Below are positions 44,419 through 52,314 of a stretch of DNA of 64,000 nt, piece after piece. Each line of letters opens with the position of its first letter. Position 1 is the stretch's first letter. Source of the DNA: Alphaproteobacteria bacterium (GTDB taxonomy: Bacteria; Pseudomonadota; Alphaproteobacteria; Rhodobacterales; Rhodobacteraceae). The stretch is taken from contig JAUILL010000004.1 of the NCBI GenBank assembly GCA_030433335.1, forward strand, positions 62,001-126,000, written 5' to 3'. The position numbers and the translations under genes are program-made. The notes under the pieces were generated by a model, which saw nothing but the letters and a program-made list of their open reading frames with translations, searched no databases and was not told the origin of the DNA.

Positions 44419-45600
44419 ATGTCAGTATTAGAGCAGTCTCCGACGCAGCCCGCGTTTGTCCAGAACCCCTACCCGTTTTACGAGGCTGCACGTGCGGCTG
44501 CTCCGGTCCAATACTGGCTCGATTACCGGATGCCTGCAGCGTTCTCGCACGAGGCTGTGGCGGCTCTGCTCAAGGACAAGCGGTTCGGGCGCGAAGTCCC
44601 TGCAGAGATGCAATCCACGCCCCCTGCCCACCTGACCGATTTCTACCGGATCGAAGACCACTCGATGCTGGAGCTAGAGGCGCCGCGCCACACGCGCCTG
44701 CGGTCATTGGTGCTGCGCGCCTTTACCAGCCGCCGGATCAAAGGGCTGGCGCCGGAGATCGAGCGCCTGAGCCACCACCTGATCGACGAGATGCCCATGG
44801 GCGGCTGCGATCTGCTGCCGACTTACTGCGCGATGGTCCCTGTGATCGTCATTGCCCGCCTGCTTGGGGTCCCAGAAGGGATGGCGAACCAGCTGCTTTC
44901 TTGGTCGAACGCGATGGTCGGCATGTACCAAGCGGGCCGCACCCATGACGACGAGATCGCCGCCAACACTGCCGCGCGCGAATTCTCTTCGTTCATGGAG
45001 GACTACATCGCCGACCGCCGCGCGACCCCTGCGGATGACCTGATCTCGGAACTCATCGCTGCCGAAGAGAACGGCCAGCGCCTGACGGTCGAGGAAATGA
45101 TCACCACCTGCATCCTGCTGCTGAACGCGGGGCACGAGGCGACTGTCCACACGCTGGGGAATGGCGTCAAAACCCTGATCGAGAACAAGGTGCCCGTGTC
45201 GGCCCTACAAGGCGACGCGGTTCAGTCCACGGTCGAAGAAATCCTGCGCTACGACCCACCGCTGCACGTCTTTACCCGCTATGCCTACGAGGATGTGACG
45301 CTGTTCGGTTTCGACTTCAAACGCGGGCAACAGGTGGCGCTAATGCTGGCCTCGGCCAACCGCGATCCGGCCGCGTGGGCCAACCCCGATCAGTTTGACC
45401 CGACCCGCCCTGTCAAAACCAACACCAGCTTTGGCGGTGGCATACACTTCTGCATCGGTGCGCCCCTCGCCCGTCTAGAGATGCAGATCGCTCTACGTGT
45501 CCTGTTCGAACGCCGTCCCAATCTGGCGCTGCACGGCCAACCGGAATATGCGGACGTCTACCACTTCCACGGCCTCAAGGCGCTGAACGTCACCTACTAG
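44419..45600 (+). CDS. Cytochrome P450
   Basis: A soluble 393-residue P450. The I-helix oxygen-activation segment is NAGHEATVHTLGNG (near residue 237), the K-helix ExxR is in VEEILRYDPPL (near 275), and the haem-binding loop is FGGGIHFCIGAPLARLE (Cys near 345). The C-terminal piece is the usual beta bulge. The substrate cannot be told. I choose ATG 44419, since the longer frame from 44266 runs back through the divergent dctB start. No ferredoxin or reductase gene lies beside it. The last four bases overlap the convergent Lrp gene. Confidence 0.92.
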   Translation: MSVLEQSPTQPAFVQNPYPFYEAARAAAPVQYWLDYRMPAAFSHEAVAALLKDKRFGREVPAEMQSTPPAHLTDFYRIEDHSMLELEAPRHTRLRSLVLRAFTSRRIKGLAPEIERLSHHLIDEMPMGGCDLLPTYCAMVPVIVIARLLGVPEGMANQLLSWSNAMVGMYQAGRTHDDEIAANTAAREFSSFMEDYIADRRATPADDLISELIAAEENGQRLTVEEMITTCILLLNAGHEATVHTLGNGVKTLIENKVPVSALQGDAVQSTVEEILRYDPPLHVFTRYAYEDVTLFGFDFKRGQQVALMLASANRDPAAWANPDQFDPTRPVKTNTSFGGGIHFCIGAPLARLEMQIALRVLFERRPNLALHGQPEYADVYHFHGLKALNVTY

Positions 45601-46058
45601 AGTGGCAGAGCTGTCGTGCTCTTGATCTCTTCCATGGACAAAAGCGCGGTGACGTTGTGCACCCGCACCTCTGAAATCAGGGCCTGATAGAACTTGTCAT
45701 AAGCGCGTGCATTCTCGACCCGCACTTTCAGGATGTAGTCGATATCACCGGCCAACCGGTGCGCTTCCTGCACCTCGGGGCGTTCGCGCACGGCGGTCAG
45801 GAACTTGTCCTGCCATTCTTTTTCGTGGGCACTGGTGCGGATCAGCACAAAGAAGCAGGCATCAAAGCCCAAAGCCTCGGGGTCCAAGCGTACAGTTTGT
45901 GCACCAATAACGCCCGCATCGCGTAATTTTCGGATTCTATTCCACACAGGGGTCTTCGAAGACCCCACTTTTTTCGCGATATCGTCCAAAGATTGGCTCG
46001 CATCCTCCTGCAACTCAGAAAGGATTTTCCGGTCTACCTGATCAAGACGTACGCTCAT
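45597..46058 (-). CDS. Lrp/AsnC family transcription regulator
   Basis: A 153-residue Lrp/AsnC regulator. The N-terminal HTH covers LDQVDRKILSELQEDASQSLDDIAKKVG, with SSKTPVWNRIRKLRDAGVI as the recognition region. The RAM/ACT effector domain follows from about residue 65 (LGFDACFFVLIRT, VQEAHRLAGDIDYILKV). ATG 46058 has AGGGGA eight bases upstream; the frame runs farther up without support. It converges with the P450 gene and is divergent from the sulfite-reduction operon, so it may sense a sulfur amino acid and control that operon (inference). Confidence 0.93.
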   Translation of the reverse strand: MSVRLDQVDRKILSELQEDASQSLDDIAKKVGSSKTPVWNRIRKLRDAGVIGAQTVRLDPEALGFDACFFVLIRTSAHEKEWQDKFLTAVRERPEVQEAHRLAGDIDYILKVRVENARAYDKFYQALISEVRVHNVTALLSMEEIKSTTALPL

Positions 46059-46088
46059 TCTGCATTTCCCCTGTTTTGGAAAACCCGC

Positions 46089-46147
46089 GTTCCATGCGGC
46101 GCCGCAAATGGAACAAACGTCCTTATTGGCCGCGCCATATAGCCAAT
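46089..46147. promoter_or_regulatory. Two inverted repeats upstream of the lrp-like gene and sulfite operon
   Basis: GTTCCAT (46089-46095) and ATGGAAC (46108-46114) flank GCGGC/GCCGC, giving an almost perfect palindrome. A second pair, ATTGGC (46125-46130) and GCCAAT (46142-46147), lies beyond it. They sit in the shared upstream region and are candidate operators, possibly for the Lrp-type regulator. Confidence 0.5.
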
Positions 46148-46202
46148 ATGGGGGAAGATTTCCTATGTAAAGACCAAGATCACCCCAAACGGAATCTCTC
46201 GA

Positions 46203-46310
46203 ATGGCACAGATGCACGACATGGCAGACCTGAGCGGGACACGCGACGCCGCGACCCGCCTTGCTGCACGTGCAAACCGCCACTTTGTTTTGACACAGGA
46301 GCTCGCCTGA
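46203..46310 (+). CDS. Possible small protein, 35 residues, before DUF2849 gene
   Basis: ATG 46203 opens a 35-codon frame (MAQMHDMADLSGTRDAATRL ... LTQELA) that stops one base before the DUF2849 start. Its codons look like those of real genes here, and the AGGAG for the next gene lies inside its end. A GGA lies about 10 bases upstream. It could be a leader peptide, a remnant of a lost upstream gene, or chance. I do not recognise a family. Confidence 0.3.
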   Translation: MAQMHDMADLSGTRDAATRLAARANRHFVLTQELA

Positions 46311-46311
46311 T

Positions 46312-46620
46312 ATGGCCCGCAAATTCACACCCAAGGTCGTGACCGCAAACCACCTGCTGGAAGGAGATGTAATCTACCTGACCGCAGATGACCGCTGGAC
46401 CCGCCTCATGTGCGAGGCCGAGCTGATCGAGGATGAGGCCCACGCTCAGGTCCGCCTGCTGCACGCCGTGTCGCAACCCGAGATCACCGTCGGCGCCTAT
46501 CTGGCCGATGCAGTCGCCGGCGAGAACGGCCCCGAGCCAACCCACTTCCGCGAGGATTTCCGCCGCACCGGACCCTCGAACTACTTCCACGGCAAGCAAG
46601 CCGCCAACGCCGAGGTATAA
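46312..46620 (+). CDS. DUF2849 protein of the sulfite reduction operon
   Basis: A 102-residue protein starting MARKFTPKVVTANHLLEGDV, which matches the DUF2849 family found almost always beside cysI in alphaproteobacteria. Its function is not established; a role in sulfite reductase function or assembly is inferred from context. AGGAG is placed 10 bases before the ATG. It ends five bases before cysI, so the operon is tight. Confidence 0.88.
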   Translation: MARKFTPKVVTANHLLEGDVIYLTADDRWTRLMCEAELIEDEAHAQVRLLHAVSQPEITVGAYLADAVAGENGPEPTHFREDFRRTGPSNYFHGKQAANAEV

Positions 46621-46624
46621 GCGC

Positions 46625-48295
46625 ATGTACAAGTATAACGAATTCGACGCCGCCTTTCTGGCAGAGCGCAATGCCCAGTTCCGCAGCCAGGTTGAGCGCC
46701 GCATTGACGGATCGCTGACCGAGGATGAATTCCGTCCCCTGCGTCTGATGAACGGCGTGTACCTGCAGCTGCACGCCTACATGCTACGCGTGGCGATCCC
46801 CTACGGCACCCTGTCGTCGGACCAAATGCGCCAACTGGCTCTGCTGGCCGAGAAGTGGGACAAGGGCTACGGCCACTTCACCACCCGCCAGAACATCCAG
46901 TACAACTGGCCCAAGCTGCCCGATATCCCCGATATGCTGGACGCATTGGGTGAGGTTGGCCTGCACGCCATCCAGACCTCGGGCAACACCATCCGTAACG
47001 TGACCGCCGACCACTTTGCCGGCGCCGCCAAGGATGAACTGATCGACCCGCGCCCTGTGGCCGAACTGCTGCGCCAGTGGTCCACCGACCACCCTGAATT
47101 CCAGTTCATGCCCCGCAAGTTCAAGATCGCGATCACCGGCTCGCCGAACGACCGTGCTGTGACCAAGGCGCACGACATCGGCCTGCGCGCTGTCGAAAAG
47201 AACGGCGAGATTGGCTTCGAAGTCATCGTCGGTGGCGGCCTTGGCCGGACCCCGATGATCGGCAAAGTCATCAACGACTTCGTCAGCAAAGAAGACCTGC
47301 TGCCCTACCTCGAGGCGATCGTGTCCGTCTGGAACATCGAAGGCCGCCGCGACAACAAGTACAAGGCGCGCATCAAGATCACCGTCCACGAGCAGGGTCT
47401 CGACACCTTCCGCGAGAAGGTCGAGGCGCGCTATGCCGTCATCCGCGATCAGTTCGGTGGCTTCGACCAGAAGCTGCTGGCGGATATCGAGCAGCACTTC
47501 CTGCCGCCTGCCTTCCGCAATGCTGAAACCACGCCCTACATCGTGGCCTACGACAACGACCCCGTGTTCCGCGCATGGGCCGACACCAACCTGACCGAGC
47601 ACAAGCAGGCGGACCACGCCATTGTGACCATCTCGATCAAGGCACACGGCAAAACCCCCGGCGACGCAAGCGCCGACCAGATGCGTCTGATGGCTCATCT
47701 GGCCGACAACTACGCCTATGGCGAGCTGCGCATCAGCCACGAGCAGAACGTGATCCTGCCCCACGTGCACAAGTCGGACCTGCCCGCTCTGCACAAGGCT
47801 CTGAAAGAAGCAGGCCTTGGCACCGCGAACATTGGTCTGGCCTCGGACATCATCGCGTGCCCCGGCATGGACTACTGCGCGCTGGCAACCGCCCGTTCGA
47901 TCCCGATCGCACAGCAGATCGCGACCCGCGTCGAAGAGCTGAAGATCGAGCACGAAGTGGGCGAACTGAAGATCAAGATCTCGGGCTGCATCAACGCATG
48001 TGGTCACCACCACGTGGGCCATATCGGCATTCTGGGTCTGGACCGCGCTGGCGTTGAAAACTACCAGGTCACTCTGGGCGGCGATCACACCGAAAACGCC
48101 GTTGTCGGCGAACGCGCTGGCCCCGGCTTCAGCTACGACCAGATCGTGCCCGCGATCGAGCGTCTGATGCTGGCTTACCTAGAGCTGCGCACCTCGGCCG
48201 AGGAACGCTTTATCGACGCATATCGGCGTGTAGGCCCCGCCCCCTTCAAGGCGGCGCTCTACCCCGAAGCAGAGGAAAAGGCGAATGCAGCCTGA
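46625..48295 (+). CDS. cysI: Sulfite reductase, haemoprotein/ferredoxin type
   Basis: Reduces sulfite to sulfide with a coupled 4Fe-4S cluster and sirohaem in the cytoplasm. The 556-residue protein has GYGHFTTRQNIQYNWP, GNTIRNVT, the ligand cysteines in ACPGMDYCALATARS and ISGCINACGHHHVGH (CxxxxxC and CxxxC, near residues 413 and 458), and repeated ferredoxin-like domains. ATG 46625 starts MYKYNEFDAAFLAERN; the frame runs upstream inside the DUF2849 gene. No CysJ flavoprotein is nearby, so ferredoxin from the adjacent NADP reductase is the likely donor. It overlaps cysH by 11 bases. Confidence 0.95.
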   Translation: MYKYNEFDAAFLAERNAQFRSQVERRIDGSLTEDEFRPLRLMNGVYLQLHAYMLRVAIPYGTLSSDQMRQLALLAEKWDKGYGHFTTRQNIQYNWPKLPDIPDMLDALGEVGLHAIQTSGNTIRNVTADHFAGAAKDELIDPRPVAELLRQWSTDHPEFQFMPRKFKIAITGSPNDRAVTKAHDIGLRAVEKNGEIGFEVIVGGGLGRTPMIGKVINDFVSKEDLLPYLEAIVSVWNIEGRRDNKYKARIKITVHEQGLDTFREKVEARYAVIRDQFGGFDQKLLADIEQHFLPPAFRNAETTPYIVAYDNDPVFRAWADTNLTEHKQADHAIVTISIKAHGKTPGDASADQMRLMAHLADNYAYGELRISHEQNVILPHVHKSDLPALHKALKEAGLGTANIGLASDIIACPGMDYCALATARSIPIAQQIATRVEELKIEHEVGELKIKISGCINACGHHHVGHIGILGLDRAGVENYQVTLGGDHTENAVVGERAGPGFSYDQIVPAIERLMLAYLELRTSAEERFIDAYRRVGPAPFKAALYPEAEEKANAA

Positions 48296-49085
48296 TCGCA
48301 AAAGCGATGTTCTGTTCGGCGGCGTGCCTGACGCCGTGCCCGATACGGGCACGGACGACGCAGAGTTGCGCGCCCGCGTTGCCGAACTGAACGAACGCTA
48401 CAAACACCACGGGGCGACCTCCGTGCTGGAACAGGCGCTTCAGGACCCCCAAGCGGGGGAACTGGCGCTAGTCTCCAGTTTCGGCGCCGAGTCGGTTGTG
48501 CTTTTGCACCTTGTCTCGATCATCGACCGCAGCACGCCTGTGATCTTTATCGACACCCAGATGCTGTTTGCCGAAACACTGGCCTACCAGTCCGATCTGG
48601 CAGAGCGTCTGGCCTTTACCGACATGCGCGTGATCCGCGCAGCAGAGACGGAAATCGCTCGGAACGACCCCGACGGCACCTTGCACCAGTTCAGCACGGA
48701 CGCGTGCTGCGCCCTGCGCAAGACCGTGCCGCTGGAAAACGCACTCAAAGGGTTTGACGGCTGGATCACTGGCCGCAAACGTTTTCAGGCAGGCACCCGC
48801 GCCGCTCTCGAATTCTTCGAGGTCGAAGAGGGCACCAGCCGCATCAAGGTGAACCCGCTGGCCCGTTGGGCCCCCGAGGACATCAAGAACTACATGGAAG
48901 AAAACCGCCTGCCCCGTCACCCCTTGGTGGCCAAAGGCTATCCCTCGATCGGCTGTGCCCCCTGCACCTCGCCGGTGAAGGAAGGCGAAGATCCCCGTGC
49001 CGGCCGCTGGCGTGGACAGGACAAAACCGAATGCGGCATCCATTTCGTGAATGGCAAAATGGTCCGCAAAGGAGTGAACGCATGA
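48285..49085 (+). CDS. cysH: Adenylyl-sulfate (APS) reductase, CysH type
   Basis: Reduces activated sulfate to sulfite using thioredoxin. The 266-residue protein has the PP-loop LVSSFGAESVVLLHL (near residue 62) and both Cys pairs, DACCALRKTVPLE and IGCAPCTSP. These bind a 4Fe-4S cluster and mark the APS-using type rather than the PAPS-using type. The catalytic Cys is in KTECGIHF near the C-terminus. It overlaps cysI at its start and the DUF934 gene at its end (ATGA). Genes for sulfate activation are outside the window. Confidence 0.93.
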   Translation: MQPDRKSDVLFGGVPDAVPDTGTDDAELRARVAELNERYKHHGATSVLEQALQDPQAGELALVSSFGAESVVLLHLVSIIDRSTPVIFIDTQMLFAETLAYQSDLAERLAFTDMRVIRAAETEIARNDPDGTLHQFSTDACCALRKTVPLENALKGFDGWITGRKRFQAGTRAALEFFEVEEGTSRIKVNPLARWAPEDIKNYMEENRLPRHPLVAKGYPSIGCAPCTSPVKEGEDPRAGRWRGQDKTECGIHFVNGKMVRKGVNA

Positions 49086-49474
49086 CTGTAATCGTGACCG
49101 ACGCGGGTTTTGCCGCGGATGACTGGACCGGCGGCTTCGAAGACCGCGCAGATGTGGCTGATTTGGCATCAGATGCTGATCTGGCGGGCATTCAAAACCG
49201 CTTTAACGAGCTTGCGCTCATTCGTGTGGCATTTCCCTCCTTTGCGGATGGCCGCGGATTTGGTATTGCTCGCCGCTTGAGAGACATGGGCTACACGGGC
49301 CGCCTCCGCGCTCAGGGCCATGTTATCGCTGACCAATATGCAATGGCGCGCCGCTGCGGCTTTGATGAGGTCGAAATCAGTTCAGAGCTCGCAGCACGCC
49401 AGCCCGAAGATCAATGGAAGTTCCGCGCCAACTGGCAGGCGCATGACTATCAGTCGCGCCTCCGCGCCAGCTGA
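49082..49474 (+). CDS. DUF934 protein of the sulfite reduction operon
   Basis: A 130-residue DUF934 protein, a family almost always found in alphaproteobacterial cys operons and sometimes called a putative oxidoreductase associated with sulfite reduction. FADGRGFGIARRLRDMGYTGRLRAQGHVIADQYAMARRCGFDEVE is the characteristic core. The ATG overlaps the cysH stop as ATGA; longer frames in the same phase lie inside cysH and are not used. Biochemical function is unknown. Confidence 0.9.
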   Translation: MTVIVTDAGFAADDWTGGFEDRADVADLASDADLAGIQNRFNELALIRVAFPSFADGRGFGIARRLRDMGYTGRLRAQGHVIADQYAMARRCGFDEVEISSELAARQPEDQWKFRANWQAHDYQSRLRAS

Positions 49475-49534
49475 GTCACTTTCAAAATTCAGAATGTGTC
49501 GCTATAACGAGGGCGGCAGAGAAAGAGATACACG

Positions 49535-50380
49535 ATGACCGAACAAACCGCTGTGACCGAGCAACCCGCTTCGAAAGTCATTCTCCCCGACGCGCAGACC
49601 GTAACCTCGGTCAAGCATTGGAACGACCGCCTGTTCTCGTTCCGCGTGACCCGTCCCGCATCCCTGCGCTTCCGTTCGGGCGAATTCGTCATGATCGGCC
49701 TGATGGGCGATCCGCACCCCGAAACCGGCAAGCAGAAGCCGCTGCTGCGCGCGTACTCCATCGCTTCACCTGCATGGGACGAAGAGCTGGAGTTCTACTC
49801 GATCAAGGTACAGGACGGCCCGCTGACCTCCAAGCTGCAGCACATCCAGCCCGGCGACCAGATTATCCTGCGTCCCAAGCCCGTTGGCACGCTGGTGCAC
49901 GACGCCCTGCTGCCCGGCAAGCGCCTGTGGCTCTTCGCAACCGGCACCGGCATTGCGCCCTTCGCTTCGCTGATCCGCGAACCCCAGACCTACGAAGACT
50001 ACGACCAGATCATCCTGACCCACACAACCCGTGAAGTCAGCGAACTGCAGTATGGCAAAGAGCTGGTGGAATCGGTCCGCACTGACGAGCTGCTGACCGA
50101 ACTGATGGGCGAAGGCTTCGCAGACAAGCTGGTCTACTACCCGACTACCACCCGCGAAGAGAGCCCCAAAATGGGCCGCATCACCGACCTGCTCAAGGAC
50201 GGCACCGTCTTCAAAGACCTCGGCATCGAGGGCCTCTCGCCCGAGACCGACCGCGGTATGGTCTGCGGCTCCCTGCCCTTCAACAAGGACATCATGGCGA
50301 TCCTCGAAGACGCCGGCCTGCGCGAAGGCGCAAACTCCGAGCCCGCAGAATTCGTGGTGGAAAAAGCCTTCGTCGGCTAA
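49535..50380 (+). CDS. fpr: Ferredoxin-NADP+ reductase
   Basis: Transfers electrons between NADPH and ferredoxin; here it probably supplies sulfite reductase. The 281-residue flavoprotein has the FAD-binding RAYSIASPAWDEELEFYSI, GPLTSKLQHIQPGD, and the NADP-binding ATGTGIAPFASLIRE and MVCGSLPFNKD. The aromatic C-terminus EFVVEKAFVG is short and typical of bacterial Fpr. It lies 60 bases after the DUF934 gene, with a terminator after its stop, so it is the last gene of the cys operon. Confidence 0.93.
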   Translation: MTEQTAVTEQPASKVILPDAQTVTSVKHWNDRLFSFRVTRPASLRFRSGEFVMIGLMGDPHPETGKQKPLLRAYSIASPAWDEELEFYSIKVQDGPLTSKLQHIQPGDQIILRPKPVGTLVHDALLPGKRLWLFATGTGIAPFASLIREPQTYEDYDQIILTHTTREVSELQYGKELVESVRTDELLTELMGEGFADKLVYYPTTTREESPKMGRITDLLKDGTVFKDLGIEGLSPETDRGMVCGSLPFNKDIMAILEDAGLREGANSEPAEFVVEKAFVG

Positions 50381-50403
50381 CCCTTCCCACCCCAGACATC
50401 AGT

Positions 50404-50440
50404 AAGGCGCGGTTGGAAAAATCTCCCGACCGCGCCTTTC
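50404..50440 (+). terminator. Terminator of fpr
   Basis: AAGGCGCGGTTGG and CCGACCGCGCCTT form a 13-base stem with one G-T pair, followed by TTTC. It ends the cys-fpr operon. Confidence 0.75.
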
Positions 50441-50491
50441 TGCTTTGTAAAAATACTTACTGCTCACCCATCAAAGCAGCCTCAAGCCCAA

Positions 50492-50520
50492 AGAAAAAAG
50501 CGCGCCCCAAAAGGACGCGC
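50492..50520 (-). terminator. Terminator of infC
   Basis: On the - strand GCGCGTCC pairs with GGGCGCGC around a TTTT-containing loop and is followed by TTTTTTCTTT. It lies about 25 bases past the infC stop, so infC is probably not co-transcribed with rpmI-rplT, the common partners of this gene. Confidence 0.88.
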
Positions 50521-50545
50521 CCGACTTCAAAGCTCAAGGCTTCGA

Positions 50546-51091
50546 TTACTTGGGAAGCGGACCGATCACCATGATCATCTGGCGACCTTCCATCTTGGGC
50601 ATGTTCTCGACCTTGCCCACTTCCTTTACGTCCACCGCAACCCGCTCGAGCAGCTCGCGGCCCAGGTTCTGGTGAGCCATCTCGCGGCCACGGAAGCGCA
50701 GGGTCACTTTGACCTTGTCGCCCTTCTCGAGGAACTTGAGAACGTTGCGCATCTTCACTTCGTAGTCGTGGGTGTCCGTGTTGGGACGGAACTTCACCTC
50801 TTTGACTTCGATGATCTTCTGCTTCTTGCGCGCCTCGGATTCCCGCTTTTGCTGTTCATATTTGAACTTGCCGAAGTCCATGATCTTGCACACGGGCGGC
50901 TTGGCGTTAGGGGAAATCTCCACCAGATCGAGACCAGCCGCGACTGCCATGTCCAAAGCTTTGGCAGGGTGAATCAGGCCTACGTTCTCTCCGTCGGCAC
51001 CAATCAGGCGAATCTCGGGGCCGCGAATGGCTCCGTTGATACGGGGGCCGGTGTCACGGGTGGGCGGCGCATTATGCGGTCTGCGTCCTAT
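50546..51091 (-). CDS. infC: Translation initiation factor IF-3, apparent ATA start
   Basis: IF-3 keeps the 30S subunit free and checks the start codon. A 181-residue protein is obtained if translation begins at ATA 51089-51091, with AAGGA eight bases upstream. It then reads (M)[18 protein letters not shown] followed by [16 protein letters not shown], which is the conserved IF-3 N-terminal domain. Conventional callers would start at ATG 50956 and lose 45 conserved residues. E. coli infC starts at AUU and is autoregulated through IF-3's rejection of that codon; ATA may serve the same purpose here. The C-terminal domain with [17 protein letters not shown]-like residues is intact. Confidence 0.9.
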   Translation of the reverse strand: MGRRPHNAPPTRDTGPRINGAIRGPEIRLIGADGENVGLIHPAKALDMAVAAGLDLVEISPNAKPPVCKIMDFGKFKYEQQKRESEARKKQKIIEVKEVKFRPNTDTHDYEVKMRNVLKFLEKGDKVKVTLRFRGREMAHQNLGRELLERVAVDVKEVGKVENMPKMEGRQMIMVIGPLPK

Positions 51092-51284
51092 GGCTGTGTT
51101 CCTTCAATCATGAACGGGAAATTGAGAGCGGAACGTAAGGCCAGACCGCCCGGCTTTCAAGCGGGGATTCGCGAAACCGCCGTGTTTTCTGGGGAAACCG
51201 CCTCAATCGACAAGAATTGATTGGACAGTGGAACAAGTCTGCGGCGCGCACGTTGGGACGCCATACGAAAGAGAGGATCTTTTC

Positions 51285-52235
51285 ATGAAGAATTTGGCAA
51301 TCGCACTTGTCGCTGTGCTTGTGGCTCTGGGTGTTTACACGCTTTACACGGGCCCCGGCGAAGAGGACATCCGCGAAGGCGTCCAAGAAAACGCTGCCGC
51401 CGCCGAAGAGACCATTGACGAAGCAGCCGAAGACACCGCTGAAGCTGGCAAAACGGTCACCGATATGGCCAGCGATGCTGCAGACGCTGTCTCTGATGTC
51501 GCAAATGATGCAGTCGCCGCCACCGGCGAAGCGCTGAATGCTGCAGGCGAAGCGATCGAAGACGCCTACGAGGGCGCAAAGAACAGCGCTCAGGAACTGA
51601 CCGAAGACGCAGCCATCGCAGCTGAGAACGCCGGAGACGCGGCAGAGGAAGCTGCTGCTGATGCAGCCCAGATGGCTGATGCTGCGGGCGATGAAATCGC
51701 AGAAGAAACCAGCGAAGCCGCAGCCGCAATCGAGAATACCGCCGAGAACGCCGCAGAAGCCACTGATGAAGCAGCAGCTGATGCCGCTCAGGCCGCTGAC
51801 GCCGCCGGTGACGAAATCGCAGAAGAGGCGCGCGAAGCAGGTGACGCGATCGAAAACACCGCCGACGAGGCCGGTGACGCGACCGCCGATGGGTTGAACA
51901 CCGCCGCTCAAGCTGTTGCAAATGGGGTGAATGAGATCACCGACGGTGACCTAGTTACCACCACCGAAGCAGGTGAAGCCGCTCAGGAAGCTCTTGGGGA
52001 CACTCCCATGGACGAAGCCACAGCCGAGGCAAATGCGGGCACCACCGAAGAAGGCCTTGAGTCTCTGCTCACCGTCGAAGGGTTCGACATGGAGCGCGTG
52101 AAGGCGATCATTGATGGCGCTGACCTCAGCGTCCTGCAGAAGACAGCGCTGGATGCCGCTCTGACCCAAGCGCAGAACTCGCCCGAAGCACTGAGTGAAG
52201 TTCTGGCCCAAATCCGCGGTGCGCTGAACTTCTAA
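51285..52235 (+). CDS. Membrane-anchored Ala/Glu-rich repeat protein
   Basis: A 316-residue protein. A short N-terminal segment (residues 4-22, NLAIALVAVLVALGVYTLY) anchors it, followed by about 200 residues of Ala, Glu and Asp with almost no aromatic residues, predicted as long amphipathic or coiled helix. Two exact-register 40-residue repeats fill residues 122-161 and 162-201. The last 55 residues (about 262-316) are less biased and may form a helical hairpin. The start is set by AGAGGA eight bases before ATG 51285. It is unlike its neighbours in composition. I do not know its function; a surface, spacer or stress-protection role is possible. Confidence 0.8.
   Translation: MKNLAIALVAVLVALGVYTLYTGPGEEDIREGVQENAAAAEETIDEAAEDTAEAGKTVTDMASDAADAVSDVANDAVAATGEALNAAGEAIEDAYEGAKNSAQELTEDAAIAAENAGDAAEEAAADAAQMADAAGDEIAEETSEAAAAIENTAENAAEATDEAAADAAQAADAAGDEIAEEAREAGDAIENTADEAGDATADGLNTAAQAVANGVNEITDGDLVTTTEAGEAAQEALGDTPMDEATAEANAGTTEEGLESLLTVEGFDMERVKAIIDGADLSVLQKTALDAALTQAQNSPEALSEVLAQIRGALNF
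51648..51887 (+). repeat. Tandem 120-base repeat within the Ala/Glu-rich gene
   Basis: Unit 1 (51648-51767) and unit 2 (51768-51887) encode 40-residue repeats that begin EAAADAAQ and contain ADAAGDEIAEE in both. Many third positions differ while the protein is conserved, so the duplication looks old and under selection. Confidence 0.85.
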
Positions 52236-52257
52236 TTCGCATCTTATGCTCAACACC

Positions 52258-52289
52258 AAAGGCGGCCTCTCATCGGGGGTCGCCTTTTT
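52258..52289 (+). terminator. Terminator after the Ala/Glu-rich gene
   Basis: AAAGGCGGCC pairs with GGTCGCCTTT (10 bases, one G-T pair) and is followed by TTC on the + strand. It separates this gene from the convergent XdhC-family gene. Confidence 0.8.
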
Positions 52290-52314
52290 CTATTCTAGTG
52301 CTGCCGCAAACCGC

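Noticed and set aside
46433-46624. Longer N-terminus of cysI
   Set aside because: It would run inside the DUF2849 gene in a second frame; ATG 46625 gives the usual protein.
46784-48088. 434-codon open frame opposite cysI
   Set aside because: Antisense shadow; cysI has all cofactor ligands and clear operon context.
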